Shown piece by piece: positions 57,097 to 64,000 of a stretch of 64,000 nt of DNA. Each line of letters opens with the position of its first letter. The first letter of the stretch is position 1. Position numbers and translations under genes: made by a program. This stretch comes from Yersinia massiliensis CCUG 53443 (GTDB taxonomy: Bacteria; Pseudomonadota; Gammaproteobacteria; Enterobacterales; Enterobacteriaceae). Where the stretch lies: NCBI RefSeq assembly GCF_000312485.1, contig NZ_HE997646.1, positions 1-64,000 on the forward strand, written 5' to 3'. The notes beneath the pieces were generated by a model. It did no database searches and was not told the origin of the DNA. It saw only the letters and a program-made list of their open reading frames with translations.

Positions 57097-57873
57097 ATGC
57101 ATGAATTACCCTTAGTATTTTTCACGGTGCTGGGGCAAACCGCCGTCGGGTTGTTTGCACTGGCGCTAATGAGCCATAAACTCGGCATGACGACTGCATT
57201 ACAGCTAAAACACGCCAATATTATCGGACTGATATTGATGATGGTGGGCCTGATCGTCGGCACATTACACGTTGGGCAACCGCTGAGGGCTGCCACCATG
57301 TTGATGGGAGTCGGCCGCTCGCCAATGAGTAACGAAATTCTGCTCAGTGGTCTGTTTGTTGCCATGGCCTGCGGCACCGTCTTTTTCTCAGTCATCGTCA
57401 AAAATACCGTACTGGCAGGCCTGTTCAATGTGGCTACGGTGATATTTGGGCTCGCCTTTGCTTGGTCAATTACCGAGGTATACCAACTGACAACCGTGCC
57501 AAACTGGGATACGTCCTACACTTCGCTGCAATTGTGGATGACGGTGCTGGTCGGCGGCGGTGCATTTGCCATGCTGGCGGGTGCTCGCCAGTTAGGTGCG
57601 ACAGCCCTGCTCATCGGTGCGATTGTCACATTGGTGAATAAGCCCGGTTATCTCAGCTTCCTCGGGCAAAGTGCCGTAGACCTCAGTAGCCAGCAAGCCT
57701 GGTTTTGGGGTGTCCAAATTTTACTGCTGACATTGGGTATTTTTGTAGCTGCCGCGGCACTGCTCAAAGATAGGATCCCACGGGCCACACTGGCGGTCAG
57801 TGCTTCGGTGTTAGTGATTGGCGAACTGGCTGGACGTATTGCTTTTTATAACCTTTGGCAAGTGCCAATGTAA
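57097..57873 (+). CDS. dmsC: DMSO reductase membrane anchor DmsC
   Basis: 258 residues from ATG 57097, one base after the dmsB stop, with GGAGG; an out-of-place extension to 57037 overlaps dmsB and is rejected. Eight TM-like segments, starting MHELPLVFFTVLGQTAVGLFAL as in DmsC. Anchors DmsAB and oxidises quinol. NrfD/DmsC family. Confidence 0.9.
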   Translation: MHELPLVFFTVLGQTAVGLFALALMSHKLGMTTALQLKHANIIGLILMMVGLIVGTLHVGQPLRAATMLMGVGRSPMSNEILLSGLFVAMACGTVFFSVIVKNTVLAGLFNVATVIFGLAFAWSITEVYQLTTVPNWDTSYTSLQLWMTVLVGGGAFAMLAGARQLGATALLIGAIVTLVNKPGYLSFLGQSAVDLSSQQAWFWGVQILLLTLGIFVAAAALLKDRIPRATLAVSASVLVIGELAGRIAFYNLWQVPM

Positions 57874-57969
57874 CCTAATTTTTTGATTTTATTCGCTTAT
57901 AGTTCAACCATGGATGGGCCACCAGCGGCTCATCCAAGCTTAGCTAATAGAGCCTAAAGAGAGATCATT

Positions 57970-58614
57970 TTGACGTTATTAGTGACGACACTGCCACGTA
58001 TTTTAGGCGTACTTTTTTACTCTCCTCCACAGTCCGAAACCGCGCGGCAGCTTTGGCCGTTATTACCACAAATCACCGAGTATTTTCCTTGGCCGGATCG
58101 GGTTGAAATTGCACAATATTGCCAGCAACTACACGATATTAACCCCGAAGCACTGGAATATGATTTTTCGATTCTGTTTGAAGGGCAAGGCGAGATGCCC
58201 GCCCCGCCTTGGGGATCAGTTTATTTAGACAAAGAAAATTGCTTGATGGGAGCCAGTACCCTGCGATATCGCGAGTTTCTAGCTGGACTAGGATTGGCAA
58301 GCCAAAGCGCCATCCGTGAGCCAGAAGATCAGTTTGGCTTGATGCTCTTGGCTTGGGTATATTTGCTGGAGCAATTTTCAACAAAACAACATCCATCGAA
58401 ACAAGACGCTGATAAACAGCCCCCGAGCGAAGCCGCAACTACGTTGCTTACCGAGCATTTACTGCCGTGGGCTTATCGCTACCTTGAGTTTGTCAAAAAT
58501 GCCCGGACCGAACATCAGGTCTATCCGATATTGGCCGCTATTTGCGAGTGTTATCTGAAAACTCTGCAAACCGAATTGGGCTTACAGCCCCAGTCTTACC
58601 CATTCTTTCGTTGA
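57970..58614 (+). CDS. dmsD: TorD/DmsD-family redox enzyme maturation chaperone
   Basis: 214 residues from TTG 57970. DmsD-like core: YDFSILFEGQGEMPAPPWGS, VYLDKENCLMGAST, REPEDQFGLMLL, LPWAYRYLEF. All-helical chaperone that binds the Tat signal of DmsA before export. Encoded between dmsC and the ferredoxin, as in other dms operons. Confidence 0.88.
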   Translation: MTLLVTTLPRILGVLFYSPPQSETARQLWPLLPQITEYFPWPDRVEIAQYCQQLHDINPEALEYDFSILFEGQGEMPAPPWGSVYLDKENCLMGASTLRYREFLAGLGLASQSAIREPEDQFGLMLLAWVYLLEQFSTKQHPSKQDADKQPPSEAATTLLTEHLLPWAYRYLEFVKNARTEHQVYPILAAICECYLKTLQTELGLQPQSYPFFR

Positions 58615-58670
58615 ACATCGTTTCGATGAACATGGTTTCGCTGAACATAAAATAGCGGCAATAGAGAACA

Positions 58671-59216
58671 ATGATAAAAGACGAGCGCTACTATAAAGCT
58701 TACATGGAAAGCCGCACTATCAGCCGGCGGGGGCTGTTCCGTGGGCTGTTAAAAGGCGCTCAGCCTCTTGACGCTCACTCATCAACGCTCCCCGCTACGA
58801 CAGCCATTCGGCCACCTGGTGCTGTAGCAGAGCATCTTTTCCTCCAGCGTTGTACTGGCTGTCGCGCTTGTGCCGATGCCTGTAGCGAAAGTTTAATCGT
58901 GGTGGTGAACCAGCGGCCAGAGTTAGATTTTTCCACACAATATTGTCGCCGTTGTCATGCCTGCAACAGGGTCTGCCAAACGGATGCATTATCCCCCTCC
59001 TCATACGTTATCGCCGCACGACCCGTGGTAAAAAACACCTGCCAAAACAGTTATCTCTATTGTGATAGTTGTGCTGATTATTGTGAGAAACACGCCTTGC
59101 AGTGGCAAACTCAACAACCACCAATACTGATTGATGACCTTTGTGATGGTTGTGGCGAATGCACCTTTAGATGCCCTGCCGTTGCGCTAGAGATGCAGCT
59201 AATTGAACAAAAATGA
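58671..59216 (+). CDS. NapF-like ferredoxin (maturation factor)
   Basis: 181 residues. Starts with SRRGLFRGLL, characteristic of NapF (not a Tat-exported precursor in practice). Three or four Fe-S groups: CTGCRACADAC, CRRCHACNRVC, CDSCADYC, CDGCGECTFRCP. NapF binds the catalytic Mo subunit in the cytoplasm and helps insert its cluster; here it should serve DmsA. Ribosome-binding site is weak (AGAGAAC). Terminates at a hairpin 81 bp on. Confidence 0.85.
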   Translation: MIKDERYYKAYMESRTISRRGLFRGLLKGAQPLDAHSSTLPATTAIRPPGAVAEHLFLQRCTGCRACADACSESLIVVVNQRPELDFSTQYCRRCHACNRVCQTDALSPSSYVIAARPVVKNTCQNSYLYCDSCADYCEKHALQWQTQQPPILIDDLCDGCGECTFRCPAVALEMQLIEQK

Positions 59217-59296
59217 AGGATTGATTTAGGAGAAGGATTATTTTTAGCGATCGATTATTTTTAGCGATCGATCGTTTTAGGCGAAAGATAAAATAA

Positions 59297-59322
59297 ATGC
59301 CCCCTGCTCGTTTAGGGGGCAT
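59297..59322. terminator. Bidirectional terminator between napF-like gene and the lipoprotein cluster
   Basis: Perfect 9-bp stem ATGCCCCCT / AGGGGGCAT with an 8-nt loop between two convergent genes. A 17-bp direct repeat (TTATTTTTAGCGATCGA) lies just before it, at about 59238-59271. Confidence 0.7.
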
Positions 59323-59337
59323 ATGAACTAAAGAGGC

Positions 59338-59994
59338 TTAGTGAGCTTCTTTACCGTACATTGGTGAACGCGGACCATACAAAATACCGTTAGGTGTTCC
59401 CGCAGTCAGCATGCGAGCGCTCGTGACACCGGCAATATCGTGGCTACGATCGGTCAAGGTATTGCTTATTTGGGATACTGCGGCTTGAACCAGCATACCA
59501 ATGATGCCACCCGATGAATTATCACCCTCATTGCTCGATGCCGTCGCACTGCCACTCCACAGCAATTGACCATTTCTCAAATCGACCAATTTAGCATTCG
59601 CTGTTACGCGAGTATCACTGGTGATGATTTGATAAGAAGTGCCATATTGCACCACGGTAATATAGAGCACCGCATCTGCACCAAAGATTTTATGCAATTT
59701 AGCTGGGCTAGCCGCACTGATGTCACCTGCGTTTGTCATGCCATTTTGCTTAAATGTCTCTTCTACCACCGCGACTGGCAACACGTAATAACCCGCTTCA
59801 GATAATGGAAGCGTGACCTGAGATAACATGCCATGGCTAGCAGCCACTTCAGGTGATTGGTTTTGCGGCAACAGCACCAAGATACTTTTGGGTTTGCTTT
59901 GCTTAAAAGCTGAATAGTCATGCTGTACTGGCTTAGCACACCCCGTCAGTAACAATGCCATCATGACCGCGCATATTGCGAAAATCGATTTCAT
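59338..59994 (-). CDS. DUF799 (GNA1162-type) lipoprotein
   Basis: 218 residues; lipobox LLTGCAKPV. Mature part has the DUF799 pattern (ILVLLPQNQSPEVAASHGMLSQVTLPLSEAGYYVLPVAVVEE, split here as GYYVLPVAVVEETF; FGADAVLYITVVQYGTSYQI). This matches the Neisseria GNA1162 family, with a TolB-N-like fold. Third gene of a three-lipoprotein operon; overlaps DUF4810 gene by 4 bp. Confidence 0.82.
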   Translation of the reverse strand: MKSIFAICAVMMALLLTGCAKPVQHDYSAFKQSKPKSILVLLPQNQSPEVAASHGMLSQVTLPLSEAGYYVLPVAVVEETFKQNGMTNAGDISAASPAKLHKIFGADAVLYITVVQYGTSYQIITSDTRVTANAKLVDLRNGQLLWSGSATASSNEGDNSSGGIIGMLVQAAVSQISNTLTDRSHDIAGVTSARMLTAGTPNGILYGPRSPMYGKEAH

Positions 59995-60347
59995 TTAAAT
60001 GCCCCTTTATCCTTGCTCATCAAGAAATCCATAAATGGCGCAGACTCTGGGAATGCCGCCTTCTCGGTATTGAACTCAGCCATGGCTAAATCGGTATGCC
60101 CAGTATTGCCATACAGCATGCCCAAATGTGCATGCAGGCCTGGCGGCACCGGCATATTTTTCGCGCGAGACTTTTCAATATTTTCTTTTAAAGCCGTAAT
60201 TTGCTCTTCAGGGCTGCTATCTGATTTATAGTAATCATAAATCGTTGCTTGGTAGTTATCCCAGTTGTAAATAGGTTTTGGTGCTGTTGCGCAGCCTGCC
60301 AATACAGCAGCGGCCAGTAGCAAAGATATTTTTTGCACTAATTTCAT
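59991..60347 (-). CDS. DUF4810 lipoprotein
   Basis: 118 residues; lipobox VLAGCATAP. Body YNWDNYQATIYDYYKSD ... PPGLHAHLGMLYGNTGHTDLAMAEFNTEK matches DUF4810, with TPR-like helices. Middle gene of the CsgG/DUF4810/DUF799 trio; gene order is widely conserved in Gram-negative bacteria. Function unproven; may build a surface or secretion channel with the CsgG-like neighbour. Confidence 0.82.
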   Translation of the reverse strand: MKLVQKISLLLAAAVLAGCATAPKPIYNWDNYQATIYDYYKSDSSPEEQITALKENIEKSRAKNMPVPPGLHAHLGMLYGNTGHTDLAMAEFNTEKAAFPESAPFMDFLMSKDKGAFK

Positions 60348-60394
60348 ATTGCGGTATCCATACTCGTGATTAGGAATTTAAAGGCATTTAACCT

Positions 60395-61066
60395 TTACTT
60401 CGTTGGCTGCCATGCACCTGATTCAATACCGGCCACCAAATTGTTGACGGCTTCGCGGATAGCTAAATCCAACACTTTGCCATTCAAGGTAGAGTCGTAA
60501 CTTGCTGTCCCACCAAAACCAATCACTTCACGGTTGGACAGTTCATACTCGCCTGCGCCCTGTGAAGAGAACACCACTTCAGAAGTCTTCACATTGACGA
60601 TATTCAAGTTCACTTTGGCATAAGCTACTTGAGACTTACCCCGACCCAGAATGCCAAACAACTGACGATCGCCCGTCTCTTTGCGGCCAAATTCGGTCAC
60701 ATCGCCGGTCACGACATAGGTAGCGCCCTTCAATTGTTGGTTTTGCCCTGCGATAGCTGCTTCTGTTTTTAGCTCTTCCATGTTGGTGCGCTCTAATACG
60801 TTAAAGCGACCGGTCTGTTGCAAGTGCGTCACCAAAATGGTTTTTGACTGGTTCCCTAAGCGGTCTACACCATCGGAGAATATCCCGCTCATGTAGCTAG
60901 AACGATTGTCGAATTTACCGACCGAAATAGGGCTGCGTGGACCGTTATATTGCGTGCCATAGGAAGCCACTTTTGCAACTTCTAATGACCGTGAGGACTC
61001 AGTGGCACATCCACTTAATAAAAAAACGGTTATTAAGGTAGAGGCCATCATTATTTTCTTCATCAT
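60395..61066 (-). CDS. CsgG-family lipoprotein
   Basis: 223 residues; lipobox LLSGCATES. CsgG domain (ILVTHLQQTGRFNVLERTN, LKGATYVVTGDVTEFG, VNLNIVNVKTSEVVFSSQG, LDLAIREAVNNLVAGI). Part of the trio with DUF4810 and DUF799; no curli genes nearby, so not the curli pore. Probably periplasmic, outer-membrane-attached. First gene of the operon. Confidence 0.85.
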   Translation of the reverse strand: MMKKIMMASTLITVFLLSGCATESSRSLEVAKVASYGTQYNGPRSPISVGKFDNRSSYMSGIFSDGVDRLGNQSKTILVTHLQQTGRFNVLERTNMEELKTEAAIAGQNQQLKGATYVVTGDVTEFGRKETGDRQLFGILGRGKSQVAYAKVNLNIVNVKTSEVVFSSQGAGEYELSNREVIGFGGTASYDSTLNGKVLDLAIREAVNNLVAGIESGAWQPTK

Positions 61067-61518
61067 AAAAGCAATATTCTCAATAAAAGATTGAACACCA
61101 TAACTGGACGAAATAAATAGTGATAATTTAACTTAAGTTAATATGATTACCATTTTAAAACATAGGGAGATAACAATAACTAACAGTTACCATTAACAAA
61201 TACACGTCATTTTTATCTTTGATTTAAAAGGGTTATAGCGGAGGGGATATTAACAGATGTCAAAAAGAATTTGAAATGAGAAATCCGAACTATTTATTGA
61301 AATTTAACTTAAGATTAAAAAAGAATTATTGTGTGATAGGTTTTGAGTGATATCTGTTACAGGTTAATATGATGTTGAATATTCGTTGGTGCAATGTTCT
61401 TTTGTGAAGTTCAATATCTATATCATTAAAAGTATCCCCCAAATGTCAGGTTGTTATCCGACATTTGAGGGCAGTTCAACATAATAGAGAGGGCTATTTA
61501 TGTTTTTTCAGCGCTTAA
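61067..61518. other. AT-rich spacer upstream of the lipoprotein trio
   Basis: About 450 bp. Carries the promoter of the csgG-like gene; a weak hairpin (AAATGTC / GACATTT, 61441-61466) lies downstream of the phosphatase gene. No ORF was found. Confidence 0.5.
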
Positions 61519-62289
61519 TTAACGCGTTGCACCTTTTTCTACATAGCTCATGTCACCTATTTTACCCACAGTGAATTCACCGTTCTTATAAGTTATCGTC
61601 GTCACGCTGGCATTAGACAGCGGTGCCACAATAGGGGTTGCACTCATGTCCGATATCATGGCCAAAATAGCCGCACCATGTGAAACCAACAGTACGTTAC
61701 CCCCACCTTGAGCGGCCGCTTCCTCAGCGATAGTTTTTAACTCTGACTGCATACGCACTTTGACAGTATCAAAGGTTTCAGCCTCACCAGTACTGTCAAC
61801 TAACGCCACACCACTGAACATTTTGCTAAAAGGCAGTTTCCCATTGGCGAAATCACCGAATAGCGCTTTTTCGGATTCATAACCTAACTTGGTGGCAATG
61901 GCTCCCCACATATTGGCATCAAGATCACCTTCGTAAATACCGAAGCAGAATTCACGCAGTTTTTCACTTTCAATCACATCCATTGGCTGCCCTTTTGCCA
62001 TCAATATGATACGAGCAGTCTGACGCGCTCGCCCAAGATCGCTGGCATACGCCTTTTTAAACTCAACCTCTTTTAGCCCTTTGCCGAGTTGTTCTGCTAC
62101 CGTCACGCCAGCGGCCGTTAATGGGGTATCAGCCCAGCCCTGAACCCGATGAACCGTATTGAACATGGTTTTCCCATGGCGGGTGACGTAAATGGTGACC
62201 GTATTATCATCCACTGTTTTGGCCTGAATGGTGAGAGGGCTAAAAATAAGCGAAGATAACAACGCGATTAATAATGAAAACTTTTTCAT
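61519..62289 (-). CDS. Periplasmic histidine phosphatase (phosphoglycerate mutase-like)
   Basis: 256 residues. Signal peptide (MKKFSLLIALLSSLIF ... QAKT), then TRHGKTMFN with catalytic His, an Arg in DLGRARQTARI, acid in LREFCFGIYEGD, and the second His in LLVSHGAAI. Histidine phosphatase branch 1. Secreted form suggests hydrolysis of external phosphate esters. Follows the porin gene on the same strand after 99 bp, possibly co-transcribed. Confidence 0.85.
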   Translation of the reverse strand: MKKFSLLIALLSSLIFSPLTIQAKTVDDNTVTIYVTRHGKTMFNTVHRVQGWADTPLTAAGVTVAEQLGKGLKEVEFKKAYASDLGRARQTARIILMAKGQPMDVIESEKLREFCFGIYEGDLDANMWGAIATKLGYESEKALFGDFANGKLPFSKMFSGVALVDSTGEAETFDTVKVRMQSELKTIAEEAAAQGGGNVLLVSHGAAILAMISDMSATPIVAPLSNASVTTITYKNGEFTVGKIGDMSYVEKGATR

Positions 62290-62388
62290 GGTGATTTCCT
62301 AAATAGTTTTAGTTTGTGTCATTTTTCGCAGGGTAAAACACAGCTTAAAAATATTGCTTACTCATCAAGTGAATCTATTTTTTAAACA

Positions 62389-63747
62389 TCAGAAAATGGA
62401 GAATTTATAATCAATAACTATCTCAGCAGCGAGTGATTTTGCCCGTTGTACCTCACCATCACCGCCACGAATTGGGCGATAACCTTGCTGTTGATAGGTC
62501 CAGCCAGGGCCAGCCATGACAAAGACAGACAGCCCTTTCAGTTGTGTCTGAGAGGGTATCCAGCGCGCATAGAGGTTAACCTCACTTTCATGGATACTTT
62601 GGTTTTCAAAGTTAAAGAATGCATAGTTAGCGTAAATACCGGTGGTTAATTCCGGCGTTAAGTTATACCCCGTTGCCAGTGAAAACGTTGTTTCACCATC
62701 GCGCATATAATCCAATCCAGCCGTGGCCATAGAATTAAAGGTGCCACGTGAATTCTTACTGATATGACGGGGGAATTGGCCGATCCCGTTGGTCTTATTG
62801 GCATCGGTGTAAGCAACGCCCACTTTGGTGAACCAGTCTTTTTCCTTCCAACGCGCATCAACAGCATAGTGCCAAGCACTATCATCAAAACTCTGCTTGC
62901 TTGCCGCCATGGACTTCCACTTTTCTTGCCCTTCAGTACCGTAAATCTGAGTACCAATTTGCAATTTTTTCAGTGCATTCCACTCGGTTTCCAAACCGTG
63001 TCGTTGCAAGTAATCTTTACTTTCACCATAGAAATACTGAGCGGTGAGATTTTCGGATTTATAGCGCACGTCCCCGGTGAAAATATAAGTGAGCGATTGA
63101 CCATCGTTAGTGGCAAATGAGACTTTATCCGGTGAGTCACGGTTATAAGAGCTGGTGACATAAGCCAAACGTAGCCGATAGGCATCAAGATTAATGTCAC
63201 CACTCCAACCCAGATAACTGTTGGGAGCAGCACGATTGGAGGTGGTCAGCGCCCCAAACTTATTCAGTGTTTTCCAGCCACCATATAAATTGGCACCCAA
63301 TGCGTCATCACCGGCTTTCATTTTCCCATACAGTTGGCCGACTTTATTAAATCCACTGGCATTATCTTTATTGGCACCTGGATATCTGCCGTCGTTAAAT
63401 AAAATGCCACGAGAAGCGAAGTTATCACTTGCACCGAGTTTAATAACGCCATAGTAAGAAGCATCCATACCAATTATGTCAGCCAGATAACCGGATTTAT
63501 AATCAAGCGTAATACCTTGGCCCCAAGCTGAATGGATGTTCTTTTTACCCGTTTCTTCTTCGTTTAAATATTTCCACATATTACGTGTGGAGAAGTCCAG
63601 TGTACTGTCGGTGAACAGTTGATTGGCAAACAGTTGATTGGCAAACAGTTGATTGGCAAACAATGAGTTTTCCTGTGCTGCCAGTGGTAATGAGATTACG
63701 CCAGTGAGCAGCAGCAACGAATGTTTGGTACAGAGTTTTTTTATCAT
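62389..63747 (-). CDS. OprD-family outer-membrane porin
   Basis: 452 residues from ATG 63747; 16 residues to 63795 lack signal-peptide character and are rejected. Signal peptide (KKLCTKHSLLLLTGVISLPLAAQE), then a short FANQL repeat, then an 18-strand-type beta barrel (WGQGITLDYKSGYLADIIGMDASYYG ends here split; typical OprD start), ending in Phe (YKFSIF). A substrate-selective uptake porin such as ChiP or another OprD type; substrate not clear. Next gene is a periplasmic phosphatase. Confidence 0.85.
   Translation of the reverse strand: MIKKLCTKHSLLLLTGVISLPLAAQENSLFANQLFANQLFANQLFTDSTLDFSTRNMWKYLNEEETGKKNIHSAWGQGITLDYKSGYLADIIGMDASYYGVIKLGASDNFASRGILFNDGRYPGANKDNASGFNKVGQLYGKMKAGDDALGANLYGGWKTLNKFGALTTSNRAAPNSYLGWSGDINLDAYRLRLAYVTSSYNRDSPDKVSFATNDGQSLTYIFTGDVRYKSENLTAQYFYGESKDYLQRHGLETEWNALKKLQIGTQIYGTEGQEKWKSMAASKQSFDDSAWHYAVDARWKEKDWFTKVGVAYTDANKTNGIGQFPRHISKNSRGTFNSMATAGLDYMRDGETTFSLATGYNLTPELTTGIYANYAFFNFENQSIHESEVNLYARWIPSQTQLKGLSVFVMAGPGWTYQQQGYRPIRGGDGEVQRAKSLAAEIVIDYKFSIF
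63616..63660 (-). repeat. In-frame 15-bp tandem repeats in the porin gene
   Basis: Three exact copies of CAGTTGATTGGCAAA (plus strand) at 63616, 63631 and 63646. They encode repeated LFANQ at the start of the mature porin. Being 15 bp, slippage keeps the frame. Confidence 0.9.
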
Positions 63748-63829
63748 AATAATTCCCAGTGCGATATTTAATAAAAATACAAAGTCGTTATTCACTCGAT
63801 TATTATTAACGTCTCTATCAAGTGATATT

Positions 63830-63854
63830 ATCTGTCACACAACAAATGACAGAT
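63830..63854. promoter_or_regulatory. Candidate operator upstream of the porin gene
   Basis: Inverted repeat ATCTGTCA / TGACAGAT with a 9-nt spacer, 83 bp before the porin start, in the promoter region. Fits a dimeric repressor or activator site; regulator unknown. The rest of the window to 64000 shows no gene. Confidence 0.5.
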
Positions 63855-64000
63855 GTGTCTATTTAACCCCGACAAATCGGATTGTTTAATATATAAGTGA
63901 AGGGAGAATCTTCTATTATTTGAAAGACCCTCCTGCAATCTGTTATTGCTTTAAATGAGACAACCGCGTTATTTCACCTATGAGTTTTGACGCCACAATA

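Noticed and set aside
60395-61066. CsgG-like protein as part of a curli operon
   Set aside because: Neighbours are DUF4810 and DUF799 lipoproteins; no csgA, csgB, csgD, csgE or csgF.

Overview
The window looks like chromosome of a member of Enterobacterales, most likely Yersiniaceae and probably a non-pestis Yersinia. Many proteins read as close relatives of E. coli proteins of the same length (TorZ, TorY, EvgA, EvgS, GadB, GadC, AscB, AscF, AscG, DmsABC, MltB, SmvA). Small palindromic intergenic repeats and AT-rich spacers also fit Yersinia. The genus is an inference; family level is safer. All homology statements are by-eye comparison with remembered sequences, because no search was run.

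Layout. (1) 1-3.75 kb is the right end of a lambdoid or KplE1-like prophage: a tightly overlapping string of small early genes, a C5-cytosine methyltransferase-like protein, a D12-class adenine methyltransferase, a ClpX-zinc-finger-like protein and a TorI-like excisionase beside an attachment repeat. (2) 3.75-10.2 kb is a restriction/defence cargo: vsr, an HNH nuclease, a Dcm-like methyltransferase with a fused HTH, and a McrBC/LlaJI-like pair. It is bounded on both sides by the same 15-bp sequence, which matches the 3' end of tRNA-Arg(CCU) (argW). (3) 10.4-25.7 kb is chromosomal stress and respiration functions: torYZ, the evgAS phosphorelay, a secreted choloylglycine/penicillin-V-acylase family hydrolase, a MarC-family protein, two small lipoproteins, and gadBC glutamate-dependent acid resistance. 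(4) 26-33.9 kb is an AT-rich accessory block with a cytochrome P450, two tandem tryptophanase/tyrosine phenol-lyase-like PLP enzymes and a divergent SAM methyltransferase. This is the best candidate for an undescribed biosynthetic locus.

(5) 34-35.1 kb is a metal-regulator-like PadR gene and a DUF3861 gene behind an array of GATATATC palindromes. (6) 35.1-39.5 kb is the ascBF/ascG beta-glucoside locus. (7) 39.5-44.6 kb is yceI-yceJ and a four-gene MCE lipid-transport operon with a STAS-fused permease. (8) 44.8-50.5 kb is the smvA/smvR efflux pair, an amidohydrolase and an APC permease. (9) 50.7-53.7 kb is mltB, a DUF2127 membrane protein and an orphan BglG-type antiterminator with its own RAT/terminator leader and a small upstream ORF. 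(10) 54-59.2 kb is a dmsABC-dmsD-napF-like respiratory operon behind an FNR-like box. (11) 59.3-63.7 kb is a three-lipoprotein CsgG/DUF4810/DUF799 cluster, a periplasmic histidine phosphatase and an OprD-like porin with a short tandem repeat near its mature N terminus.

How it works together: torYZ and dmsABCD support anaerobic respiration of N- and S-oxides. EvgAS and GadBC suggest acid survival, and the choloylglycine-hydrolase family enzyme and SmvA may act on bile salts, quorum signals or cationic biocides, consistent with a gut/environment lifestyle. No complete tRNA or rRNA gene, CRISPR array, insertion sequence or integrase gene was found in the window.
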